This document shows, piece by piece, positions 1 to 5,548 of a DNA stretch of 8,350 bases. This DNA comes from Candidatus Latescibacterota bacterium (lineage in GTDB: Bacteria; JAAXHH01; JACQVL01). The notes beneath the pieces were generated by a model. It saw only the letters and a program-made list of their open reading frames with translations. It was not told where the DNA came from and did not search any database. A program made the translations under genes and the position numbers. Each line of letters opens with the position of its first letter. The first letter of the stretch is position 1. Where the stretch lies: the NCBI GenBank assembly GCA_016209865.1, contig JACQVL010000270.1:1-8350 (forward strand). Direction: 5' to 3'.

Positions 1-432
1 ATCGAACACTTCGAGACCGCGGCGTACCGCCTCCTCAGCAACCTCAGCACCCGCCCGAAGGTCTTCGACCCGCCCCCGGCGTATACCCTGATCATCCGCA
101 CCGAGATCGACCCCGCCATGGCCTCCGAGTATGAACGGTATCTGGCGAAGGTCAAGAGCGTCCAGGACCCGGCCTCCAATTCCCCGACCGCCATCCGGCG
201 GGTGTCCGTCCGCGGAGTCGCCGCCACCTACGTGACCGCGCAATTCTTCAACAAGAACGCTGAACTCGACAGTTGGCCAGCCCTCAACGACCTCTTGACC
301 AAAGCCTACGGCGAGGCAGAGGCCCGTTCCATCCTCGAGGCCAGTCTGCGTTGTATCAGGAAACGAGACGGCTTCACTCTGATGTACCGGCCTGACCTGA
401 GCCAACCCACAGCAGGCTCTGCCAGCAAGTAG
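1..432 (+). CDS. Unrecognised protein, 3' end (5' end outside window)
   Basis: The reading frame is open from the first base to a TAG at 430-432, giving 143 visible residues, so the gene begins upstream. The ATG at 118 is probably internal, because the coding character is the same before it and no Shine-Dalgarno site precedes it. I do not recognise the family. The visible part contains a beta-strand-like run (AYTLIIRTEI), a charged helix, further strands around TYVTAQFF, an acidic helical stretch, and a last strand FTLMYRPDL. This alternation resembles a ferredoxin-like or dimeric alpha/beta-barrel domain, but that is inference from sequence texture only. No signal peptide or membrane segment lies in the visible part. 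It converges on prs across a 149-bp gap. I am fairly sure it is a real gene and unsure of any function. Confidence 0.68.
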   Translation: MEHFETAAYRLLSNLSTRPKVFDPPPAYTLIIRTEIDPAMASEYERYLAKVKSVQDPASNSPTAIRRVSVRGVAATYVTAQFFNKNAELDSWPALNDLLTKAYGEAEARSILEASLRCIRKRDGFTLMYRPDLSQPTAGSASK

Positions 433-455
433 TACGCATTGCCCGTCCCTCTATC

Positions 456-490
456 GCCCCTCCCGCATGCGGGGGGACACGGAGGGGGGC
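456..490. repeat. GC-rich imperfect inverted repeat in convergent gap
   Basis: GCCCCTCC at 456-463 can pair with GGAGGGG beginning at 481. Inside it, 462-473 is the perfect 12-bp palindrome CCCGCATGCGGG. It lies just after the stop of the first gene. No T-run follows on either strand, so a classical rho-independent terminator is not supported. C-rich/G-rich palindromes of this look often occur as dispersed intergenic repeats in high-GC genomes; whether this one is dispersed cannot be seen from one copy. Confidence 0.4.
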
Positions 491-536
491 TACACAGGGT
501 CTGGGCGTGGAGTCCCGCAGGGGCTTCGTATCATGA

Positions 537-558
537 GCACGCCCATTCATGGGCGTGC
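537..558. repeat. Perfect 10-bp inverted repeat, possible bidirectional terminator hairpin
   Basis: GCACGCCCAT at 537-546 is the exact reverse complement of 549-558, separated by two bases. As RNA this would be a 9-bp stem with a TTCA loop. It lies between the convergent ends of the first gene (432) and prs (582), where a two-way transcription stop would be expected, but no T-tract follows on either strand. The right arm core TGGGCGTG (550-557) also occurs at 502-509, so the left arm could pair with either copy. Confidence 0.45.
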
Positions 559-581
559 AACGCGGGTTATTGGAAAGGGCC

Positions 582-1535
582 CTACACAAACAACCGGCTG
601 ATCGACGTCCCTTCGTGGATACTCTTGATCGCCTCGCCGAACAGCTTAGCGACGGAACGCTGAACGATCTTGGGATGCTGGCAGTCCGGGCGTAACGACA
701 GGGTATCGGTCAACATCAGGGATTCGATCGGGCTCTCCGCCACGTTCTGCACGGTGGCCGGGGAGAGCAGTCCATGCGTGACGCACGCGAAGATGCGCAA
801 GGCCCCCCGCCGCTCCAGCTCCTTTGCCATCGCACAGATCGTTCCGCCCGACATGATCATGTCATCGACGATGAGCACATTCTTCCCCTCGACGTTCCCG
901 ACGATGTCCATGATGACCACCTGCTCGCTGTGGTCGATCCGCTCTTTGTCGCCGATCACCACGTCGGAGTCCAGTTGCCGGGCGAAATTCCGGGCGAGCT
1001 TCACCGACCCCATGTCCGGGGAGGCGACGACGACGTTCGTCAGCCCCTGCTCCTTGATGTAGTCGCAGAACACGGGCAGGGCGTACAGGTTGTCCACCGG
1101 AATCCTGAAGAACCCCTGGATCTGCGGCGGCTGGAGGTCGATCGTCAGCACCCGGTCCGCGCCGACCGTTTCGATCAGTTCCGCCACGACCCGCGCCCGG
1201 ATGGACACGCGAGGCTCGTCCTTCTTATCCCCCTTCGTATACGGGTACTGCGGGATGACGGCGGTGACGGACGCCGCGCTCGCCCGCCGGCACGCGTCGA
1301 TGAGGAACAGGAGCTCGACCAGGTGATCGTTGACCGGGTGCGCGCCCGACTGGATGATGAACACGTCACACCCGCGCACGTTCTCCTCGATCTTGACGTA
1401 CGTGCTCCCCTCGGAGAACTGGAACGACTGTGATCGTCCGAGCGGAATCCCCAGGTATTCGCAGATGTCCTGCGCTAATTGCGGGTTGGAGTTGCCTGAA
1501 AACACCCGGATCGGTCGCGTCCCGTTCGTTTCCAT
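582..1535 (-). CDS. prs: Ribose-phosphate pyrophosphokinase (PRPP synthetase), divergent active site
   Basis: The enzyme transfers pyrophosphate from ATP to ribose 5-phosphate, making PRPP for purine, pyrimidine, His, Trp and NAD synthesis in the cytoplasm. The 317-residue length equals that of typical bacterial class I enzymes and the whole chain aligns: FSEGS (40-44), ENVRGCDVFIIQS (51-63), the signature around QIQGFF (138-143), IVGNVEGK (211-218), the PRPP loop DDMIMSGGT (224-232) and the C-terminal IHEGTSISRLF. Catalytic-loop Lys197 and Arg199 are kept. Three places depart from the classic enzyme: YARQDRK reads YTKGDKK (99-105), the signature DLH reads DLQ (Gln135), and DDIIDTAGT reads DDMIMSGGT. 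I infer a divergent subclass and not a decayed gene, since the frame is intact. The ATG at 1535 has AAGGAGG at 1544-1550 (8-nt spacer). It is transcribed divergently from pdhA. Confidence 0.93.
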   Translation of the reverse strand: METNGTRPIRVFSGNSNPQLAQDICEYLGIPLGRSQSFQFSEGSTYVKIEENVRGCDVFIIQSGAHPVNDHLVELLFLIDACRRASAASVTAVIPQYPYTKGDKKDEPRVSIRARVVAELIETVGADRVLTIDLQPPQIQGFFRIPVDNLYALPVFCDYIKEQGLTNVVVASPDMGSVKLARNFARQLDSDVVIGDKERIDHSEQVVIMDIVGNVEGKNVLIVDDMIMSGGTICAMAKELERRGALRIFACVTHGLLSPATVQNVAESPIESLMLTDTLSLRPDCQHPKIVQRSVAKLFGEAIKSIHEGTSISRLFV

Positions 1536-1554
1536 ACCGGCCCCCTCCTTCTTT

Positions 1555-1572
1555 CTTCGATGCTGATCGAAG
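1555..1572 (-). promoter_or_regulatory. Stem-loop in prs 5' leader, abutting the ribosome-binding site
   Basis: CTTCGAT (1555-1561) and ATCGAAG (1566-1572) form a perfect 7-bp stem with a 4-nt loop in the predicted prs transcript. The stem ends four bases before the AAGGAGG Shine-Dalgarno sequence (1544-1550), so its folding could affect initiation. A regulatory role is inference. Confidence 0.35.
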
Positions 1573-1588
1573 CACAGACTGGTATCCG

Positions 1589-1617
1589 AACATAGTCACG
1601 CCCCCTGTTCGAGGCAA
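1589..1617 (-). promoter_or_regulatory. Predicted sigma70-like promoter of prs, overlapped by a dyad
   Basis: On the minus strand TTGCCT (1612-1617) is followed after 17 bp by TATGTT (1589-1594), which would give a short leader for prs. The dyad CGAACA (1587-1592) and TGTTCG (1606-1611), with 13 bp between arms, overlaps the -10 element and the spacer. An operator bound by a repressor would fit that position. The cores CCGAAC and GTTCGA recall the CGAA-centred PurBox of Bacillus-type PurR, which controls purine genes in that group, but the match is partial. Confidence 0.45.
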
Positions 1618-1643
1618 GGGAATTTTTTGCGCGTATTTTCCTC

Positions 1644-1672
1644 TTGCTCCATCCTCCATGATACGCTAATAT
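1644..1672 (+). promoter_or_regulatory. Predicted sigma70-like promoter of pdhA-pdhB
   Basis: TTGCTC (1644-1649) and TAATAT (1667-1672) are separated by 17 bp. Transcription would start near 1679, giving a leader of about 80 nt that contains the perfect inverted repeat at 1692-1720. The match is moderate: half of the -35 is consensus and four of six -10 bases match. Confidence 0.42.
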
Positions 1673-1691
1673 AGACGAGAACGGTAGAGGG

Positions 1692-1720
1692 GTAGAGACA
1701 GGTTTCAAACCTGTCTCTAC
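1692..1720. repeat. Perfect 14-bp inverted repeat in pdhA leader
   Basis: GTAGAGACAGGTTT (1692-1705) and its exact reverse complement (1707-1720) surround the single base C1706. In RNA it would be a long, nearly uninterrupted hairpin. It lies between the predicted pdhA promoter and the pdhA ribosome-binding site. No T-run follows in either direction, so it is not a standard terminator. The perfection of the arms suggests a palindromic repeat unit of the REP or small mobile type, or an operator. One copy cannot decide between these. Confidence 0.6.
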
Positions 1721-1745
1721 TGGCGCTCGATACAGATGGACGGAG

Positions 1746-1752
1746 AAAGGAG
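1746..1752 (+). promoter_or_regulatory. Shine-Dalgarno site that sets the pdhA start at GTG 1760
   Basis: AAAGGAG lies seven bases before GTG 1760. The in-frame ATG at 1736, eight codons upstream, has no Shine-Dalgarno sequence and would place this AAAGGAG inside the coding region. The GTG is therefore preferred. Confidence 0.6.
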
Positions 1753-1759
1753 TGAAACG

Positions 1760-2788
1760 GTGGCGACGACAGTCACAGTCAAGAAGCCGGTGCAGGTCGC
1801 CAGCAAGGCGACCCGGCTCACCATCCCGGACGACCTCTGTCTGGAGATGCACCGCCGGATGGTCACGATCCGGCGGTTTGAGGAAGCAGTCTGGGAGGTG
1901 TACACCCAGGGGTTGATGCGGGGGTTGGCCCATCTCTACATCGGGGAGGAAGCGACCGCGGTCGGGGTGTGTGCGGCGCTCCGGACGGACGATTACATCA
2001 CGAGCACTCACCGCGGCCACGGACACCTGATCGCTAAAGGGGGGCGGGTCGACCGGATGATGGCGGAGATGCTGGGGAAAGTGGACGGCTACAACCGGGG
2101 GAAGGGCGGGACGATGCACATCGCCGACCTCAGCCTGGGGATCTTAGGCGCCAACGGGATCGTCGGGGGCGGGATGGGGCTGGCGACCGGGGCGGCCTTG
2201 TCCGCGAAGATGCGCGGGACGGATCAGGTCGCCGTCTGTTTCTTCGGGGACGGGGCGGCCAATCAGGGCGTCTTCCTGGAGGCGGCCAACTTAGCCGCGG
2301 TCTGGAAGCTCCCAGTTCTCTTCGTCTGCGAGAACAACCAGTACGGCGAGTACACCGCCGCGAAGCACGTCACCGCCATCCACGAGCACATCGCGGAACG
2401 GGCCGCAGCGTTCGACATCCCCGGCCTGGTCGTGGACGGGAACGATGTGGTCGCCGTCTACGAGGCGACGAAGGAGATGGTCGACCGGGCGAGAGCCGGA
2501 GAGGGGCCCAGCCTGATCGAATGTAAGACGTACCGGTATCGCGGCCACCACGTCGGGGACGGCAACCCGGAGAAGACGTACCGGACGCAGGAGGAAACGG
2601 ACGCCTGGAAAGCGAAAGACCCGATCGCCCGGTTCCAGCGCCGGCTGATCGAGGCTGGTCTTGCGACCGAGGCCGACCTGGCCGCGTGGGATGGTGAGAT
2701 TCAGCAGCAGATCCAGGAGGCCGTGGAGTTCGCCAAACAATCCCCCTACCCGCCAGCCAGCGAGGTGACCGACCATGTCTACGTCTAA
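1760..2788 (+). CDS. pdhA: ThDP-dependent dehydrogenase E1 alpha subunit (pyruvate or acetoin dehydrogenase type)
   Basis: This is the alpha subunit of a heterotetrameric E1, which decarboxylates a 2-oxo acid (or cleaves acetoin) on thiamine diphosphate and passes the acyl group to lipoyl-E2. From GTG 1760 it has 342 residues, usual for the family. The ThDP/Mg motif is seen as GDGAANQG (from Gly163) followed by EN-N at Asn192/Asn193. THRGHGH occurs in the N-terminal third, and the loop YRYRGHHVGDG matches the region that contacts the cofactor and, in mammals, is phosphorylated. That loop looks more like acetoin-dehydrogenase AcoA than mitochondrial E1 alpha, so acoA is an alternative name. 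It overlaps pdhB by 14 bp, implying coupled translation. No E2 or E3 gene lies in the window. The substrate cannot be fixed from sequence. Confidence 0.9.
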   Translation: MATTVTVKKPVQVASKATRLTIPDDLCLEMHRRMVTIRRFEEAVWEVYTQGLMRGLAHLYIGEEATAVGVCAALRTDDYITSTHRGHGHLIAKGGRVDRMMAEMLGKVDGYNRGKGGTMHIADLSLGILGANGIVGGGMGLATGAALSAKMRGTDQVAVCFFGDGAANQGVFLEAANLAAVWKLPVLFVCENNQYGEYTAAKHVTAIHEHIAERAAAFDIPGLVVDGNDVVAVYEATKEMVDRARAGEGPSLIECKTYRYRGHHVGDGNPEKTYRTQEETDAWKAKDPIARFQRRLIEAGLATEADLAAWDGEIQQQIQEAVEFAKQSPYPPASEVTDHVYV

Positions 2789-3770
2789 CCACCGTGAGAT
2801 CACGTACGCGGAGGCGGTCCGGGAGGCCATCCGGGAGGAGATGCGGCGGGACGACCATGTCTTCCTGATGGGCGAGGATGTGGGCGCGGCGGGCGGGGTG
2901 TTCAAGGTCACGACCGGCCTGTACCAGGAATTCGGGCCGGAACGGATACGGGACACCCCCATCTCTGAGGCCGCTATCGTCGGCGCCGGGGTCGGCGCGG
3001 CGATGACCGGGATGCGCCCGATCGTCGAGGTGATGTTCGGGGACTTCATCACGATCGCCATGGACCAGATCGTCAACCAGGCGGCGAAGATGTGCTACAT
3101 GACGGGCGGTCAGGCGAAAGTCCCGTTGGTCGTCCGGACAACCTTAGGGGCGGGCCGGTCGTCCGCCGCCCAGCACTCGCAGAGCCTCCAGGCCTGGCTC
3201 GCCCACATCCCCGGCCTGAAAGTCGCCATTCCTTCCACCCCGTATGACCTGAAGGGACTGCTCAAAACGGCCATTCGTGATGACAACCCGGTCATCGTTT
3301 ATGAAGACAAGATGATGTACAACACGAAAGGCCTCGTCCCTGACGAAGAGTACACCATCCCGTTCGGGACGGCGGACGTCAAGCGCGAGGGGAAGGACGT
3401 CACGATCGTCGCCACGTCGAGCATGGTGCATACCGTGTTGAATGCGGCGACCAAGCTGGAGCAGGACGGGATCAGCGTGGAAGTGGTCGACCCCCGGACG
3501 CTCGTCCCGCTCGACATGGCGACGATCATCGCGTCGGTCGAGAAGACGAGCCGGGCGGTCGTGATCGATGAGGGATACCAGCGGTTCGGCATCACCGCCG
3601 AGATCGCGTCCCTCATCGCGGATGAGGCGTTCGATTACCTCGACGCGCCGGTGAAGCGGATCGGCGCGATGGACGTCCCGGTGCCGTTCAGCCCGGGCCT
3701 GGAACCGTTGACCATCCCGAACGAGGAGCGAGTGATTCACACGGTGAAGGGACTGTTCCGGGATGAATAA
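2775..3770 (+). CDS. pdhB: ThDP-dependent dehydrogenase E1 beta subunit (pyruvate or acetoin dehydrogenase type)
   Basis: This is the partner of the preceding alpha subunit and completes the E1 active site at the subunit interface. The 331 residues cover the whole family length: a pyrimidine-binding domain with MGEDVG, the ISEAAIVGAGVGAA segment whose Glu65 is the expected cofactor-activating glutamate, and QHSQ with His134. The C-terminal transketolase-like domain carries VTIVATSSMV, VEVVDPRTLVPLD and VVIDEGYQ, and the chain ends with the usual PFSPGLEP segment. The ATG at 2775 lies inside the last codons of pdhA behind GAGGTG (2761-2766). The known family E1 would deliver acyl groups to a lipoylated E2, but the gene after it is a convergent GH32 enzyme, so E2 and E3 must be encoded elsewhere or before a missing context. 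AcoB is the alternative name. Confidence 0.9.
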   Translation: MSTSNHREITYAEAVREAIREEMRRDDHVFLMGEDVGAAGGVFKVTTGLYQEFGPERIRDTPISEAAIVGAGVGAAMTGMRPIVEVMFGDFITIAMDQIVNQAAKMCYMTGGQAKVPLVVRTTLGAGRSSAAQHSQSLQAWLAHIPGLKVAIPSTPYDLKGLLKTAIRDDNPVIVYEDKMMYNTKGLVPDEEYTIPFGTADVKREGKDVTIVATSSMVHTVLNAATKLEQDGISVEVVDPRTLVPLDMATIIASVEKTSRAVVIDEGYQRFGITAEIASLIADEAFDYLDAPVKRIGAMDVPVPFSPGLEPLTIPNEERVIHTVKGLFRDE

Positions 3771-3773
3771 AAT

Positions 3774-3790
3774 GGTGGTCGGTGGTCGGT
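3774..3790. repeat. Short tandem GGTGGTC repeat
   Basis: GGTGGTC occurs twice in tandem (3775-3788) and is followed by GGT, just after the pdhB stop. It may be only a slippage product. No function is evident. Confidence 0.35.
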
Positions 3791-3810
3791 AAGATCAGAG
3801 AAACCACTGC

Positions 3811-3839
3811 ACAGCAACCGTCCTGGTCAGGATGGCTGT
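3811..3839. terminator. Possible hairpin terminator between convergent pdhB and GH32 genes
   Basis: CCGTCCT (3818-3824) pairs with AGGATGG (3829-3835), with one G-T pair, around a GGTC loop. ACAG (3811-3814) and CTGT (3836-3839) can extend the stem past a 3-nt bulge. It lies in the 68-bp convergent gap and touches the GH32 stop codon. The minus-strand side continues into a moderately T-rich stretch; there is no strong U-tract on either side, so termination is only possible. Confidence 0.35.
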
Positions 3840-5371
3840 CAATCGTGGGTCGGGGCCATATCCCACGCCTCGATCGATCTGACATGGATGCCCCCGCCAC
3901 GCGAGAAGAGACGGACGCCCACACTGTCCGGACGGGTCGGATAGATCCGCTGCGTGATGCACTGGCGGCCGTTCGCGAACACCTCCAGCACCGACCGGTC
4001 GAGGAAGAGCCGGAGCTGGAGCGCCTCCCCATCGGCCAGGGCAAACGGCGCTGCCTGAGCCTGCACCGTCCGGGCCTCTTCAGGCAGCCGTTCGAGCGCG
4101 TTGAGGTTGCGGTAGTAGTGGTAACGGATGCCCGGATCGAGCGTCGATTGACTGAGATCCACGTTCAACGTCCTGGCTGAGGTGTCGTACACCACAGCCG
4201 TGCGCTCCGCTCCGTCAGGTGAGCACCGCACCCTGACGCCACACGCTCGGCTGTCCTCCGGGTGTATCTCCATCGCTAATTCCAGGCACTCGCCCTGCAC
4301 CTCTTCCAGGATCAGCTCTGAATCGGCGGTCAGTCGCACATCCCGGCGACTACGCGGGTTCATGCGGAGCACGTTCAGCTCGGGAACAGGGTCGATACGT
4401 AACGTGCCATCCTCAGACAACGAGAGCGTCCGGGGCAGCGTCATGACCCCAGACCAACCCGACGCCCGTTCCCTGTCGACTCCTCGAAGTTCGCGTATCC
4501 AGTCGAAGAAAATCCGGCGCCCTGTCCCGTCCAGCAACGCCCTGGGGCCGCCCAGTTGACCTCCAGGCCAGCTCATCCATCCGTGGAGTTCGGGAACGTA
4601 CCCGCCGCCGGTGAGCTGTCCGAGATAGTATTGCGTACCCTGCAGGTGGCTGCAAAACAGCAGCATGTGTTTGTTGCCCAGCGGGAAAAAATCCGGAACC
4701 GCGCAATCCTCGTCAGCCTCGGTCCAGCGCCGATCCGATCGGTAGAACGGTCCCACGTACGTCCAGTCGACCAGATCCGGTGATGCGAATAAGGATGTCC
4801 CGTCCCCGCTCATACCCGGAACACGATTCCCGATGAGCGCGTAATAGGTGTCGCCTTCCACCCAGGCGCACGGATCGTACACCACGTACTGCCCGTAACC
4901 CGGATCGTTCGGCTTCGGCACGCGAATCACCGGGTTGGCCGGGTGCTTGGTCCAATGCCTCAACAGGTCGTCTTCACTCGTGGCGATGCACGTGCCGTCG
5001 GGGACGCCATGGTAGATGAAGGTCGGGATGCCTTCTTTGTTGACGAACGCCCCCCCGCTGAAACAGCCGTCGCGATCCGGACCGTCGAGCGTTGGCGTCA
5101 GTGCGATCGGATGGTGCACCCAGTGCACCAGATCCACGCTGGACGCATGGCCCCATTGCATCCATTTCCAGTACCCGCCGTCGGGATTATGCTGGTAGAA
5201 GATGTGGTATCGGCCTTGCCAGAAGATCGCTCCGTTGATGTCGTTCATCCAGCTCCAGGGCGGCAGGAAATGATAGATTGGCCGGGAGGGGTCATGGTGG
5301 AATTCCTCTCTCAACGCTCTCGCATGACCGATCAGTTGTTCCGTCTTTTCGATCTGTGTCTCAAGGCTCAT
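3839..5371 (-). CDS. Cytoplasmic GH32 beta-fructosidase (sucrose/sucrose-6-phosphate hydrolase or levanase type)
   Basis: GH32 enzymes hydrolyse beta-fructosides such as sucrose, sucrose 6-phosphate or fructans and release fructose. Visible marks are WMNDING (41-47) with nucleophile Asp44, DGCFSGG (101-107), YDPC (165-168) with Asp166, and EDCAVPDFF (221-229). The C-terminal beta-sandwich segment carries LFLDRSVLEVFANG (455-468) and RIYPT. Two motifs deviate: the usual RDP is YDP, and the usual Glu-Cys-Pro around the acid/base is EDCAVP, so Glu221 is the likeliest acid. I chose ATG 5371 (510 residues, usual length) because GGAGGG at 5381-5386 is suitably spaced; ATG 5380 is immediately adjacent to it. 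There is no signal peptide, which implies intracellular substrate. It is divergent from a probable fructokinase, which would take up its product. The exact substrate is unknown. Confidence 0.87.
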   Translation of the reverse strand: MSLETQIEKTEQLIGHARALREEFHHDPSRPIYHFLPPWSWMNDINGAIFWQGRYHIFYQHNPDGGYWKWMQWGHASSVDLVHWVHHPIALTPTLDGPDRDGCFSGGAFVNKEGIPTFIYHGVPDGTCIATSEDDLLRHWTKHPANPVIRVPKPNDPGYGQYVVYDPCAWVEGDTYYALIGNRVPGMSGDGTSLFASPDLVDWTYVGPFYRSDRRWTEADEDCAVPDFFPLGNKHMLLFCSHLQGTQYYLGQLTGGGYVPELHGWMSWPGGQLGGPRALLDGTGRRIFFDWIRELRGVDRERASGWSGVMTLPRTLSLSEDGTLRIDPVPELNVLRMNPRSRRDVRLTADSELILEEVQGECLELAMEIHPEDSRACGVRVRCSPDGAERTAVVYDTSARTLNVDLSQSTLDPGIRYHYYRNLNALERLPEEARTVQAQAAPFALADGEALQLRLFLDRSVLEVFANGRQCITQRIYPTRPDSVGVRLFSRGGGIHVRSIEAWDMAPTHD

Positions 5372-5380
5372 CCGATCCAT

Positions 5381-5386
5381 CCCTCC
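5381..5386 (-). promoter_or_regulatory. Shine-Dalgarno site that sets the GH32 start at ATG 5371
   Basis: GGAGGG on the minus strand is followed by nine bases and then ATG 5371. The other in-frame ATG (5380) touches the site directly and could not use it. The frame stays open farther upstream to ATG 5851, but that stretch is antisense to the kinase gene and has no GH32-like sequence. Confidence 0.55.
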
Positions 5387-5425
5387 GGACGATGGTGTGT
5401 GGACGACTGGGGACTCGGTTGAGCT

Positions 5426-5454
5426 ATGATGGGATGAGGCCTCTCGAAAGTCAA
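5426..5454 (-). promoter_or_regulatory. Predicted sigma70-like promoter of the GH32 gene
   Basis: On the minus strand TTGACT (5449-5454) and CATCAT (5426-5431) are 17 bp apart. The -35 matches consensus at five of six bases and the -10 at four of six. The leader would be about 50 nt. Confidence 0.5.
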
Positions 5455-5474
5455 GCAGGAATCTTCGCGTCAGC

Positions 5475-5502
5475 GGCGATCCTCCCGTGAAGGAGGCGAT
5501 CC
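5475..5502. promoter_or_regulatory. Candidate shared operator: direct repeat GGCGATCC at 20-bp spacing
   Basis: GGCGATCC occurs at 5475-5482 and again at 5495-5502, exactly 20 bp apart, or close to two helical turns. It lies between the -35 elements of the two divergent promoters and ends ten bases before the kinase -35. The interior also contains CCTCC/GGAGG (5481-5485 and 5492-5496), a possible small hairpin. The arrangement suits a dimeric regulator serving both promoters; no regulator gene is seen nearby. Confidence 0.4.
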
Positions 5503-5512
5503 GACTCTGACC

Positions 5513-5541
5513 TTGCGTTTCATCTGGCCGGGTGTTATTAT
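5513..5541 (+). promoter_or_regulatory. Predicted sigma70-like promoter of the kinase-hxlA-hxlB unit
   Basis: TTGCGT (5513-5518) and TATTAT (5536-5541) are separated by 17 bp; the -10 matches five of six consensus bases. The expected transcription start, about seven bases downstream, falls at or next to ATG 5549, which would make the message leaderless or nearly so. Confidence 0.5.
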
Positions 5542-5548
5542 GGACTTT

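Noticed and set aside
374-589. 71-codon open frame on - over the convergent gap
   Set aside because: It is mostly the reverse reading of the palindromic repeats and overlaps the ends of both flanking genes. It is the kind of spurious frame such repeats often create.
439-663. 74-codon open frame on + after the first gene
   Set aside because: It reads through the palindromic repeats and into the 3' end of prs on the opposite strand, with no ribosome-binding site or family resemblance.
774-1433. 219-codon open frame on + opposite prs
   Set aside because: It is antisense to a complete, conserved prs gene. Its composition is His/Asp/Arg-rich, typical of a shadow frame in high-GC DNA, and it has no recognisable domain.
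1475-2119. 214-codon open frame on - spanning the divergent promoter region
   Set aside because: It runs across the prs start, both predicted promoters, the perfect inverted repeat and the pdhA 5' end. It has no family features.
2291-3076. 261-codon open frame on - opposite pdhA/pdhB
   Set aside because: It is antisense to two well-conserved genes, low in complexity and without a plausible start site.
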